Below, in pieces: positions 7,483-16,092 of a DNA stretch of 33,481 nucleotides. The DNA lies in IMG/VR virus record IMGVR_UViG_3300006922_000086, positions 1 through 33,481 of that record. One strand, given 5' to 3'. The notes under the pieces were generated by a model that was not told where the DNA came from, did not search any database, and saw only the letters and a list, made by a program, of their open reading frames with translations. The translations under genes were made by a program, and so were the position numbers. Source of the DNA: a virus. The stretch's first letter is position 1. Each line of letters begins with the position of its first letter.

Positions 7483-7562
7483 GCGACCCGCAAGGACAAT
7501 CGTGCCGAAGTAGAGAAAGCAGACAACCGATACAACTGTAAACTCTAACTTAGGAGCTAGTA

Positions 7563-8375
7563 ATGGCTAATACTATTGACCAAGCCTTTATTAAGCAGTT
7601 CGAGTCCGAAGTCCATATGGCTTATCAGCGTATGGGTTCAAAGTTACGGAATACTGTGCGTACTGTTGCGAATGTTCGCGGCAACACAGTTCGTTTCCAG
7701 AAAATCGGAACTGGCTCTGCTTCTACCAAATCACGAAATGGTATGGTAACACCGATGGAATTGGATCACACCAATGTCGAAGCGACTATGGCTGACTATT
7801 ATGCGGCTGAGTACATCGACAAATTGGATGAACTCAAGACCAACATTGATGAACGCCAAGCTGTAGCAAAATCTGCGGCGGCTGCATTGGGTCGTAAGAC
7901 AGATGAAATTCTTGTGACTGCAATGGATGCTGGTGCAAATGCTACTCAAATTGGTACAACTGGTGCGGCTGTTTCTAAAGCCAATCTGTTGACACTGTTT
8001 GAAACATTTGGCGCAGGAAACATTCCAGAGGACGGTGGGCGTTATCTAGCGATGCACCCAGCAGGATTCGCTGATTTGTTTAACATCAATGAATTTGCTT
8101 CATCAGATTACGTTGGGGAACAAAACCTTCCGTATGCTGGTGGTATGACCATGAAGCAATTCTTGGGCTTCAATATCTTTTCAACATCTGCGATTACCGC
8201 AGGGAAGAACATTGCTTATCATACTTCTTCTGTTGGTTTGGGTATTGGCGCTGATGTGACCACCGAACTGAACTATGTTCCAGAGCGTGTGGCACACCTT
8301 GCAACATCTATGATGTCTATGGGTTCTGTTGTCATTGATGACAATGGCATCTATGAAGTCCTAGACGATAACTAA
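7563..8375 (+). CDS. Major capsid protein
   Basis: 270 residues, placed after the scaffold as in other podoviruses. Small for a T7-type coat (about 345), closer to the short HK97-fold coats of Bordetella BPP-1-like and marine podoviruses. Visible features: FIKQFESEVHMAYQRMGSKL N-terminal arm, the VRGNTVRFQKIGTG strand, a long helix EYIDKLDELKTNIDERQAVAKS, and the P-domain-like MHPAGFADLFNINEF. Preceded by AGGAG seven bases from ATG and an 80-bp leader. This is expected to be the most expressed gene. Confidence 0.88.
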   Translation: MANTIDQAFIKQFESEVHMAYQRMGSKLRNTVRTVANVRGNTVRFQKIGTGSASTKSRNGMVTPMELDHTNVEATMADYYAAEYIDKLDELKTNIDERQAVAKSAAAALGRKTDEILVTAMDAGANATQIGTTGAAVSKANLLTLFETFGAGNIPEDGGRYLAMHPAGFADLFNINEFASSDYVGEQNLPYAGGMTMKQFLGFNIFSTSAITAGKNIAYHTSSVGLGIGADVTTELNYVPERVAHLATSMMSMGSVVIDDNGIYEVLDDN

Positions 8376-8389
8376 GAGGAGACTTTTAA

Positions 8390-8653
8390 ATGGCTTATGC
8401 ATCTTCTGGTCTTACTCGTATGGCAGGTGGGGGCGGCTACAATGTTTGGATGTACGCTTCTGCTGACGCTATCGCTGATGTGAACACTGAAGGTTACTTC
8501 AATGACGCATCGACCATGGTTAATGTTGGCGACGTTATGTTCGTGTATGACACAGCAACACCTACAGTGAATATTGTAACTGTTCTGTCTAATGCGGCTG
8601 GTATCGTTGACGTTTCAGACGGCACTGCTATCAGTGTCGCTGACGCTGACTAA
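8390..8653 (+). CDS. Small capsid-associated (decoration-type) protein
   Basis: 87 residues beginning MAYASSGLTRMAGGGGYNVW, an opening I recognise from short proteins that follow the coat gene in many podoviruses and siphoviruses. The rest is predicted beta (YFNDASTMVNVGDVMFVYD, then NIVTVLSNAAGIVDVSDG), consistent with a small beta-sandwich on the capsid surface. RBS GAGGAG. Followed directly by a strong hairpin (8660-8691). Decoration role is inferred from place and shape. Confidence 0.7.
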   Translation: MAYASSGLTRMAGGGGYNVWMYASADAIADVNTEGYFNDASTMVNVGDVMFVYDTATPTVNIVTVLSNAAGIVDVSDGTAISVADAD

Positions 8654-8659
8654 AGGATT

Positions 8660-8691
8660 GGGAGGGGTCAAGGTATTAACTTACCCCTCCC
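8660..8691 (+). terminator. Hairpin after the capsid genes (attenuator-like)
   Basis: Perfect 9-bp arms GGGAGGGGT / ACCCCTCCC with a 14-base loop. No T-tract follows, so it may be a partial terminator or an mRNA-stabilising stem rather than a full stop. T7 places its late terminator in the same spot, just after gene 10. It ends nine bases before the ATG of the tail tube gene. Confidence 0.55.
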
Positions 8692-8700
8692 TAACCTATC

Positions 8701-9294
8701 ATGGCAACAACTAGCACCACCGCCAACTCTGGCGTAGACATTTGTTCGAGAGCGTTAATCTTGATTGGCGCACAGCCAATTACTTCTTTTGGTGACGGAA
8801 CAACTGAGTCTACTGTTGCTGTTAATATGTATGAAGACATTGTTCGCAATGCTCTTACAAATACAAGGTGGCGGTTTGCTACCAATCAGCAAGCTCTTAA
8901 CCTTCTTACTGCCACGCCTACTGGCAGATGGTCAGCCGCGCATCAGATACCTACTGATTCTTTAATGATACACGCGGTCACTGTAAATGATTCGCCTATA
9001 GAGTATGCTATCTATGGTGATAAAGTCTTTAGTGATACCAGCACAACTAACACAGTTATAGCTGACTATACCTATAGACCAGACGAATCTCGTTGGCCTT
9101 CATATTTCACTCTTGCTGTTGAATATTCTATCGCCATTGTGTTTGCGACTTCATTAGCTAGAGATTCTTCTATGGCTACCCTTATGCAGAACTTAGCTGA
9201 TAAGGCTATGATCAAAGCTAGGAATCTTGACTCACAGCAACAGACAACAAGGAAGTTGACTACCTCAAGGTTTATTGCTGAAAGGCGTAGCTAA
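8701..9294 (+). CDS. Tail tubular protein A, T7 gp11-like
   Basis: 197 residues, normal for the gatekeeper adaptor ring between portal and nozzle. Typical opening SGVDICSRALILIGAQPITSFGDG, then a VNMYEDIVRNALTNTRWRFAT block, and FTLAVEYSIAIVFATSLARD near the C-terminus. No Shine-Dalgarno sequence is visible before ATG 8701; the nearest purine run is locked in the hairpin 8660-8691. Coupled to the next gene by TAATG. Confidence 0.9.
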   Translation: MATTSTTANSGVDICSRALILIGAQPITSFGDGTTESTVAVNMYEDIVRNALTNTRWRFATNQQALNLLTATPTGRWSAAHQIPTDSLMIHAVTVNDSPIEYAIYGDKVFSDTSTTNTVIADYTYRPDESRWPSYFTLAVEYSIAIVFATSLARDSSMATLMQNLADKAMIKARNLDSQQQTTRKLTTSRFIAERRS

Positions 9295-11801
9295 TGCCTA
9301 GAATAAGAGTACCACTTAGCAACTTTCAATTTGGCGAAGTCAGTCCTTCACTTATCACTAGAACTGACACTAATGTTTATATCAATGCCGCGCAAAGATT
9401 AGAGAACTTCTTTATCAAAAACGAAGGCGGCATCCTAAAAAGATTTGGCACAAAATCTATATATGAATTTGATACTGTCCCTGATTTAAACAACAAGGTT
9501 CAGCAACATAGACTTGTGCCGTTTATATTCTCTGACGATGAGAGATATATAGTTTCTTTAGAAAACGCTAAGATTAGATGTTTTCAAATAAGCCCTGTTA
9601 CTGGTGCTGTTAGTTTGGTATCTACTGTCACGCAAGATGTTGACGGTGATGCGCTACCATTCACTGACAGCATCTTGCACGAAGTTACATACGCACAATC
9701 AGGCGATGTAATGTTTATTAGTCATAACAGTTTTCAGACAAGAGAGCTTAGAAGAACTAGCTTAACTGACTTTGAGGTTAGCTCTTTTCTCTTTGAGACA
9801 AGCTCTGATGGCAACACAACTTTCCAGCCATACTATAGCTTTCAAGAAACTGGCGTTACTCTTGACCCATCAGCATCTAGTGGCGCAGGGGTTACGCTAA
9901 CAACAAGCTCTAATTACTTTGACACAACTGGTACGCAAACTGGCGGCAACTATCCAGACTCAAAACATATTGGTGTTGTTTTAAAATACGCCAAGACTGA
10001 AATAGAGATTAAGAGTGTGCAAAGCGCAACTCAAGCTACTGGTGATATATTTGGAACAATCCAAATTGATTTAGACATTGACGCTTTTAGAAGTGTTGAT
10101 GGCACTGCCGATCTTGAAGTTACTCATATTGAGCATGGTTTAAAAGTTGGCGACACAATAGAGATATCTAGGGCTGGTTCTATTGCTGGTATTACTGCTG
10201 GTAATATTAACGGTACTAGGAACGTGCAAGAAGTTATTGACGCAAACCATTACTTCATAACCGCAGGAACAAATGCTAACGCTTCTGTAGACGGTGGTGG
10301 TGCGCCAAGAATAACAACTCATGCGCCCACTATTAACTGGAAAGAACAATCATATAGTTCTTATCGTGGCTTTCCTGCGGCAGTTACCTTCCATGAGAAT
10401 AGATTGTGGTTTGGTGGTACTGTCGGACAGCCTGATGGTATATGGGCTAGTCGCTCTAGCGAATACTTTAACTTCGATGTTGGCGATGCTGAAGATAATG
10501 ATGCGTTAGACTTAACTGCAAGTATTGGTGAGATTAACGCAATACGCCATATTGTTTCAAACCGTGATTTGCAGATATTCACTTCAACATCTGAGTTTTA
10601 TATTCCGTCACTATTGAACGAACCTATTACTGCAACAAACGCTCAGATTAAAAGACAGACACCTTTTGGCTCTAGTTTTGTTCGACCATTATCTTATGAT
10701 GGCGCGACTATCTATATTCAAAAGAACGGCTCAGTCGTTAGGGAATATCTATTCTCTGACGCAGAGGCGGCATATGTTAGTTCCGCAGTTTCTACGTTGT
10801 CGCCTCACCTCATTAAATCTCCTATTCAAATGTCTGTATTGAATGGTGCTTTAAACAGGCCAGAGACATTTATGTTTGCAGTAAACTTAGATGGCACTAT
10901 GGCTTTGTTTGCTTCTAACCGAGGCGAGAAACGCGCTGGTTGGACAGAGTTTACATCGACAGGCAAGTTTCATTCTGTGGTCACTATTGATGATAGAGTG
11001 TTTGTTGTTATGGTATTTGATAAAGGTGATGGCGTTGATAGGTTCTATCTCCTTGAGTTCGAGCCTACGTTCAACTTAGACTTCTCTAACTCATACACTG
11101 GCACTGCTGGTGTGTTTGATGTTTCAGATTACTTTGTTGATGGCTCTATGGTAGATGTTGTTGAAGGATCGGATTACTATGGGAATGTAATGGTTAAAGA
11201 CCCAGCCGCTACAGCACAGATTACAGCTACATCTTTGTCTGTTGTTACATTTTATAAAGGTAACGGAACGGCATTTACCGAACAGCCAGTTGAGGTTTCT
11301 GTTGGCGGCGGCAATAGTACGTTCACAATTACTTTTGATTCTTTGCAAGGTGATAATGCAAACATATATGCAGAGGCTTCATTCGGAGGCGTGACCACAA
11401 CTATTGCTAGTTCTAGTGTTACTGTGTCTGCAACTGGTGCGATTCTTGATTTAACAAAAATAAATAACGCATTAACAAATGTAGAAGTAGGATACAAATT
11501 TAATGTAAATGCAGAGACAATGCCTATTGATGGCATTATCCAAGGTGGTCCACTAACAGGACAACCGAGAAGTATTTATAAAGTTGTTGTTGATGTGCTT
11601 GATACATATTCAATTAAAATAAACAACGACAGTCTTATACTCAGGCAAGTGACTGATGACTTTAGCAATGAAAGAACAGCCGCTACTGGTAAAAAAGAAT
11701 TTAGGTTCTTGGGTTATGATAAAGACCCTTCAATTAAAATTTCACAAAACTATCCATTAAAGCTAGAGGTTAATGGACTAATTGCGGAGGTATCGTTCTA
11801 A
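9294..11801 (+). CDS. Tail tubular protein B (nozzle), T7 gp12-like
   Basis: 835 residues, close to T7 gp12. The opening PRIRVPLSNFQFGEVSPSLI followed by AAQRLENFFIKNEGGILKRFGT is the standard nozzle N-terminus. GFPAAVTFHENRLWFGGT and the SSEYFNFDVGDAEDNDALDLT stretch in the middle are family hallmarks. Forms the hexameric nozzle below the adaptor and anchors the fibres. Stop overlaps the next ATG. Confidence 0.93.
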   Translation: MPRIRVPLSNFQFGEVSPSLITRTDTNVYINAAQRLENFFIKNEGGILKRFGTKSIYEFDTVPDLNNKVQQHRLVPFIFSDDERYIVSLENAKIRCFQISPVTGAVSLVSTVTQDVDGDALPFTDSILHEVTYAQSGDVMFISHNSFQTRELRRTSLTDFEVSSFLFETSSDGNTTFQPYYSFQETGVTLDPSASSGAGVTLTTSSNYFDTTGTQTGGNYPDSKHIGVVLKYAKTEIEIKSVQSATQATGDIFGTIQIDLDIDAFRSVDGTADLEVTHIEHGLKVGDTIEISRAGSIAGITAGNINGTRNVQEVIDANHYFITAGTNANASVDGGGAPRITTHAPTINWKEQSYSSYRGFPAAVTFHENRLWFGGTVGQPDGIWASRSSEYFNFDVGDAEDNDALDLTASIGEINAIRHIVSNRDLQIFTSTSEFYIPSLLNEPITATNAQIKRQTPFGSSFVRPLSYDGATIYIQKNGSVVREYLFSDAEAAYVSSAVSTLSPHLIKSPIQMSVLNGALNRPETFMFAVNLDGTMALFASNRGEKRAGWTEFTSTGKFHSVVTIDDRVFVVMVFDKGDGVDRFYLLEFEPTFNLDFSNSYTGTAGVFDVSDYFVDGSMVDVVEGSDYYGNVMVKDPAATAQITATSLSVVTFYKGNGTAFTEQPVEVSVGGGNSTFTITFDSLQGDNANIYAEASFGGVTTTIASSSVTVSATGAILDLTKINNALTNVEVGYKFNVNAETMPIDGIIQGGPLTGQPRSIYKVVVDVLDTYSIKINNDSLILRQVTDDFSNERTAATGKKEFRFLGYDKDPSIKISQNYPLKLEVNGLIAEVSF

Positions 11802-12256
11802 TGAGTTTTATGATGGCAATGCAAGCTATTGGCACAGGTATTTCTGTTTACTCTGCAATGCAAGAGGGCAGTGCCGCTAATGATATGGGCAAGTTCAAAG
11901 AACAGCAATATCAGCAAGAGCAGATTAATTCTATGATTGAATCAGAGCAGATGCATGTTGATAGAATAAATCAATTTGATTCTGCCACTGCTACTAATGA
12001 AGCGTTTCGTTCTTTCCTTGGCAGAGATACATCAGATTCATCTTTTCAAGCTTTCTTAGATAAACAAAAAGAAACAGCTTTCAGAGATGCTAGTCGTATT
12101 AGTTTCCAAGGATTTATGAAAAGTGAAAGCTTAGAGTTATCTGGGAAAGTTGCTAGATACGAAGGTGCTGTGCAAGCTAAGAGTGCTAGAAATAAAGCTA
12201 TGATGTCTCTTGTAGGAGGCATGGGCAAGATGTACGAAACTATGGCGATAGCGTAA
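11801..12256 (+). CDS. Internal virion protein, T7 gp14-like
   Basis: 151 residues. A weakly hydrophobic N-terminus (MSFMMAMQAIGTGISVYSAM) is followed by a long Gln/Glu-rich helical region (KEQQYQQEQINSMIESEQMHVDRI) and an Ala/Ser-rich C-terminal segment (MMSLVGGMGKMYETMAIA). This matches the gp14 type of ejection protein, which leaves the capsid first and forms a pore in the outer membrane. First of three consecutive, coupled core proteins. Identity rests on order and composition. Confidence 0.75.
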   Translation: MSFMMAMQAIGTGISVYSAMQEGSAANDMGKFKEQQYQQEQINSMIESEQMHVDRINQFDSATATNEAFRSFLGRDTSDSSFQAFLDKQKETAFRDASRISFQGFMKSESLELSGKVARYEGAVQAKSARNKAMMSLVGGMGKMYETMAIA

Positions 12257-15200
12257 TGGCTGGTGTAATTAAAGAAAGAGTATCGTTTCGGAATACTAGC
12301 ATAGGCGTTGTTCGTGCGCCTACCGCCGCCGTACAAGCGTGGAGAGGGGCTTATGAGTCTGCTAACCAGCTAACTAACCAAGCTTACAAGATGGCGGCTG
12401 TAGAGGCTCGTAAGAAGGGTATAGAGGTTGCTGAACAATTAGAGCGAGAACAGATAAGAACCATCAATCCAGAGACAGGCAAGCCAGAGGCGATGTCTTT
12501 ATTGCCTACTGGTTTCGGTTCTATCGCTCAAGACGCTTACGAATCTGTTATTGATAAGCGTTTCCAAGAATCAATTAACCAAGAAATAAAAACGAAAGCG
12601 GCTACTCTTGCTTTAAAATATCAAGGCAGTGACAAAGGTGTTGAAGAATTTAAGACTACCTTTGGCGATTATATTGACAATATGCATGGCTTGGCTATTG
12701 GAAAATATAAGGGGTACATTGAATCTGTTGGCTCTGAATACTTAGCTTCTACTGGTCTTAACCTAGAAGAAAAGCGTGTAGCTAGACAGTTAGACGAAGA
12801 TAGAACAGACGTTCTAAAAATACTTCAATCGCAAAATGGTGACATACTCGACTCTGCTTTTGCTGGTGCAAAGCCAAATGAGATCAACGAAATGTTTGAA
12901 TCTCAGCTTGGTTTGATAGAAGATGCGCGTGATTCCAATCTTCTAGTTGGCGAAGCATACGAAAATGAATTGCAGTCTTTAAGACACACTAGGCAAAAAT
13001 CTATTTTCTTATCAAAGATTCCAAACTTTAATGACTTGGGCATAGTAACTATGAGGCAGATTAAATCTGCCATTAACTCCAATGGAGTTACTACTTCAAA
13101 AATTGAAGGCCAAAATGAAACTCAAACTGCTGAGTTGCAAGCGGCTGTTACACAAGTTTTGAAAAGCGGTTCATCTAATCGGAACTCAAAGTTTGTTGTT
13201 GGCACAGATACTAAAGAGCTAACTACTTGGCTTGACAGTTACATCTCAGATAAAAATGCAATTCAAACTGAGCAGTTGCAACAAGAGTCTATAGCAAAGA
13301 CAGAGAACTACAGCACAATCCACGTTCCTAGTATGAACAAGTTTACTGAAAACTTTCTGTCAACAAACTTGCCATCGTTGCGAAATGCCAACAATCCCAT
13401 TGAAACCTTTATTGCCAACCAAGAAGTCCTTTCAGCAGAGAGGGCGAAAAGAACTGGTATGGCACAAGAAAGGCAGATTAAAGAATCAGACGTTGATGAA
13501 TTAGATGCTTACAGACAGCTAAACTCTATGGAGTTATTGACCAAAGTATTTGGTAAAGATATGTCTGCCGCTAAATGGGTTAATGTTAAACAGGCTCTTG
13601 TATCTAAAAAAGAATTTCCAGCATGGATGAACGACAATCAAAAAGCCGCAATTCAAGCTATTATTGATAGCCAAGGATATAAACCCGATAAAGATATGGG
13701 GGCTTTTACTACTTACTTTAATCAAAACGGTTCTTCTGAAAGCATACTAAAGACTGCTGATGATGCCGTAAAAGAAAAGAATAGAATCAACAGCATCCCT
13801 TCTAACAATCTTAGTGCTAACATTTGGTCTGATGATTATGAAAATAGCGATGATTTAGTTGGTGCGTTCAATGTAGATTCTGTTGTCCAAGCAAGAAAGC
13901 AATTAGACGATAGGCAAAAAGTAGCAAATGCTCTGTATGGAAACAGAGAGATTGATGAATCTAAAACTAAATTAGATGGCAGTCGTAGGATTAAGACTTC
14001 GCAATTTCTTAATCAGATTTTGCCTGACATTACTAATATGGATCAAACTGATTTAATTGCTGTAGAGACTTATCTTAATCAAGGAAAGATTGTTAGTGGC
14101 AAAGAAGAATTTATTAACGGAATCAAGCCAAGCTTAGACTCTTTGCTTAAACATAAGATGTATATTAGAGGCACTGATGAGCAAGCCTTTAGTTCTTGGT
14201 TTAATTCTAAAGGAGTTGATGCTTCTAAATTTAGTGCTGAAGCTGAAAGAATTAAAGCTGAAGAAGATGCCTCCGCCGCATCTCAAGCTTCTTTAGATGT
14301 TCTTACTGGCGCGGCTGAAGAAATAAACAGTGGTAATATTCGCGCTAAAGGTTCTGCAACAAATAACAACGGAAGCACTACTTACTTTGCAGATACTTTG
14401 CAAAAAGGTTTTGATTATGTTGATAACATTGACCCAGATAATAAAAAAATTACTTCAACAGTTAGGGTAACTGCTTTAACTAATGTAATTGATTCTACTT
14501 TTGGCGGCTTTATAGATGGTTTGCGTAATGGTAGTAGCGTTATGAAAAATGCTGAAGGAGAGGTTGTTGAATTAAACAGCCGTTCACTTCGAGGCATACA
14601 TATGGCAATCAAAACTAGCGGCGGCAATATGTCTGGTGTGCCAGAGTCACACAGAGAACAGCTTTCAATTATGCTAGAGATGGCAAACAAGAAATCCCCT
14701 AATGCTTTGCAGGGTGTTGCTAATGATATTAAAGCAACAATAAGCACTTTAAAGAGTGAAGAAAACCAAGACGCTGATTTATTGCGTGGTCAAAACGCTG
14801 GTCAAGTTGTTGAGAATGGTGCATTTGGAAGCACTTCATATGGGTCAACTGTTGGCGATCAAAAGACTTACATCAATCAAAAAGCTAGTAATGCAACTGA
14901 CAATGATATTAATTATTTCACTAAAGAAGATAATTTGCCTAGTGAAAATATGCCAACAGGCACAAAGGAAGTTTATCGTCAGATAAGAAATCTTCACGCA
15001 ATTCCAGAAGTTTTTTCTAATACTATAAACAAACTTGCTAATGGTCAGTTATCAGCAGGGCAAGCTAATGTAGCAATGCAACATTACGCTAACAATCGAA
15101 ACGCAGTTTCTAGCATGACTGGTTATAGCATTAATCATTTAGCTATAGCTGAAGGTGGCACAGCTATAGATTCAAAGACAATGGCTAAATTAGATACTGT

Positions 15201-16092
15201 CTTATCAATAATGGATGTGGAAAACATTGACGCGGCTAGTGCTGTTACAAGAGTTAATGAAGTCGATGATGTGGCGAAAGACTTAAACAAAACTGTATTC
15301 CAAAAGAATATGAAGGAAGCTTTAGATAAGGAAGACAACGAAAGCTACAGTGTAAAAGATTATTTAATAGATAACTTTGAGGGCAACTTAAATGTTGTGA
15401 CTCAGCTTTTGCCTTATGCCGAGACAATGATTGAAAACGGCATGACGTTTCACACATTAGATAAAAAACTAGATGATTTTTACAACAGTCAATTCTTACC
15501 GACTGAAGGGTTTGTTGTTGATTATTCATCTGGCTACGGCAATAGGTCTAGGGCTTCTTTGAGAGCTACTGTTGGTGAAGCTAATGTAGAAGGTTTTGTA
15601 GATAGTGTTGACCAACTTCTAGGTACTGGCACAGTGTTTACCGCTAGTGGCGAGTCTGGTACTTTTCTTTTGTCAAAAGATGTTGAGTACAATCAAAGGG
15701 CAGAAAGCACTTTCTTCCAAGACATAGGAGAAGGCGCGGCATTTTTTGTAAACCCTCAAAGCACAATGTTAATGAGGCAAACTCGAAAAGCAGAAGCTAT
15801 AGCTAAAGAAAGAGAGTTAGCCACTTCTGATGATGGAGTAGATAGAAAAGCTGTTCTTGTTCCTATTAGATATTCTAACAATCAAGTTATGTATCGCGTT
15901 ATGGGAATTGTTAAAAACAAATTAGTACCTTTGTTCCGCATGACAGAGGATGACCAAGGCAATAAAACTGCTAACCCTCTTATGGTTCGCCCTCAAAGAG
16001 ATTTAAGAAATAGTTTAGAACCAGTTCGCGCAGAAGATTATTTAACTCAAGACGAAATAGATTTGAATAACAGGCGCAGAGGAAACCTATGA
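12256..16092 (+). CDS. Internal virion protein, T7 gp15-like
   Basis: 1278 residues, longer than T7 gp15 (about 750). Almost wholly helical and polar, with Ala-rich heptads near the start (SANQLTNQAYKMAAVEARKK) and no membrane segment. No catalytic motif recognised. Place between gp14-like and gp16-like genes and ATGA/TAATG coupling support an ejected core protein that forms the periplasmic tunnel. The C-terminal PIRYSNNQVMYRVMGIVKNK segment looks like a small beta domain. Confidence 0.75.
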   Translation: MAGVIKERVSFRNTSIGVVRAPTAAVQAWRGAYESANQLTNQAYKMAAVEARKKGIEVAEQLEREQIRTINPETGKPEAMSLLPTGFGSIAQDAYESVIDKRFQESINQEIKTKAATLALKYQGSDKGVEEFKTTFGDYIDNMHGLAIGKYKGYIESVGSEYLASTGLNLEEKRVARQLDEDRTDVLKILQSQNGDILDSAFAGAKPNEINEMFESQLGLIEDARDSNLLVGEAYENELQSLRHTRQKSIFLSKIPNFNDLGIVTMRQIKSAINSNGVTTSKIEGQNETQTAELQAAVTQVLKSGSSNRNSKFVVGTDTKELTTWLDSYISDKNAIQTEQLQQESIAKTENYSTIHVPSMNKFTENFLSTNLPSLRNANNPIETFIANQEVLSAERAKRTGMAQERQIKESDVDELDAYRQLNSMELLTKVFGKDMSAAKWVNVKQALVSKKEFPAWMNDNQKAAIQAIIDSQGYKPDKDMGAFTTYFNQNGSSESILKTADDAVKEKNRINSIPSNNLSANIWSDDYENSDDLVGAFNVDSVVQARKQLDDRQKVANALYGNREIDESKTKLDGSRRIKTSQFLNQILPDITNMDQTDLIAVETYLNQGKIVSGKEEFINGIKPSLDSLLKHKMYIRGTDEQAFSSWFNSKGVDASKFSAEAERIKAEEDASAASQASLDVLTGAAEEINSGNIRAKGSATNNNGSTTYFADTLQKGFDYVDNIDPDNKKITSTVRVTALTNVIDSTFGGFIDGLRNGSSVMKNAEGEVVELNSRSLRGIHMAIKTSGGNMSGVPESHREQLSIMLEMANKKSPNALQGVANDIKATISTLKSEENQDADLLRGQNAGQVVENGAFGSTSYGSTVGDQKTYINQKASNATDNDINYFTKEDNLPSENMPTGTKEVYRQIRNLHAIPEVFSNTINKLANGQLSAGQANVAMQHYANNRNAVSSMTGYSINHLAIAEGGTAIDSKTMAKLDTVLSIMDVENIDAASAVTRVNEVDDVAKDLNKTVFQKNMKEALDKEDNESYSVKDYLIDNFEGNLNVVTQLLPYAETMIENGMTFHTLDKKLDDFYNSQFLPTEGFVVDYSSGYGNRSRASLRATVGEANVEGFVDSVDQLLGTGTVFTASGESGTFLLSKDVEYNQRAESTFFQDIGEGAAFFVNPQSTMLMRQTRKAEAIAKERELATSDDGVDRKAVLVPIRYSNNQVMYRVMGIVKNKLVPLFRMTEDDQGNKTANPLMVRPQRDLRNSLEPVRAEDYLTQDEIDLNNRRRGNL

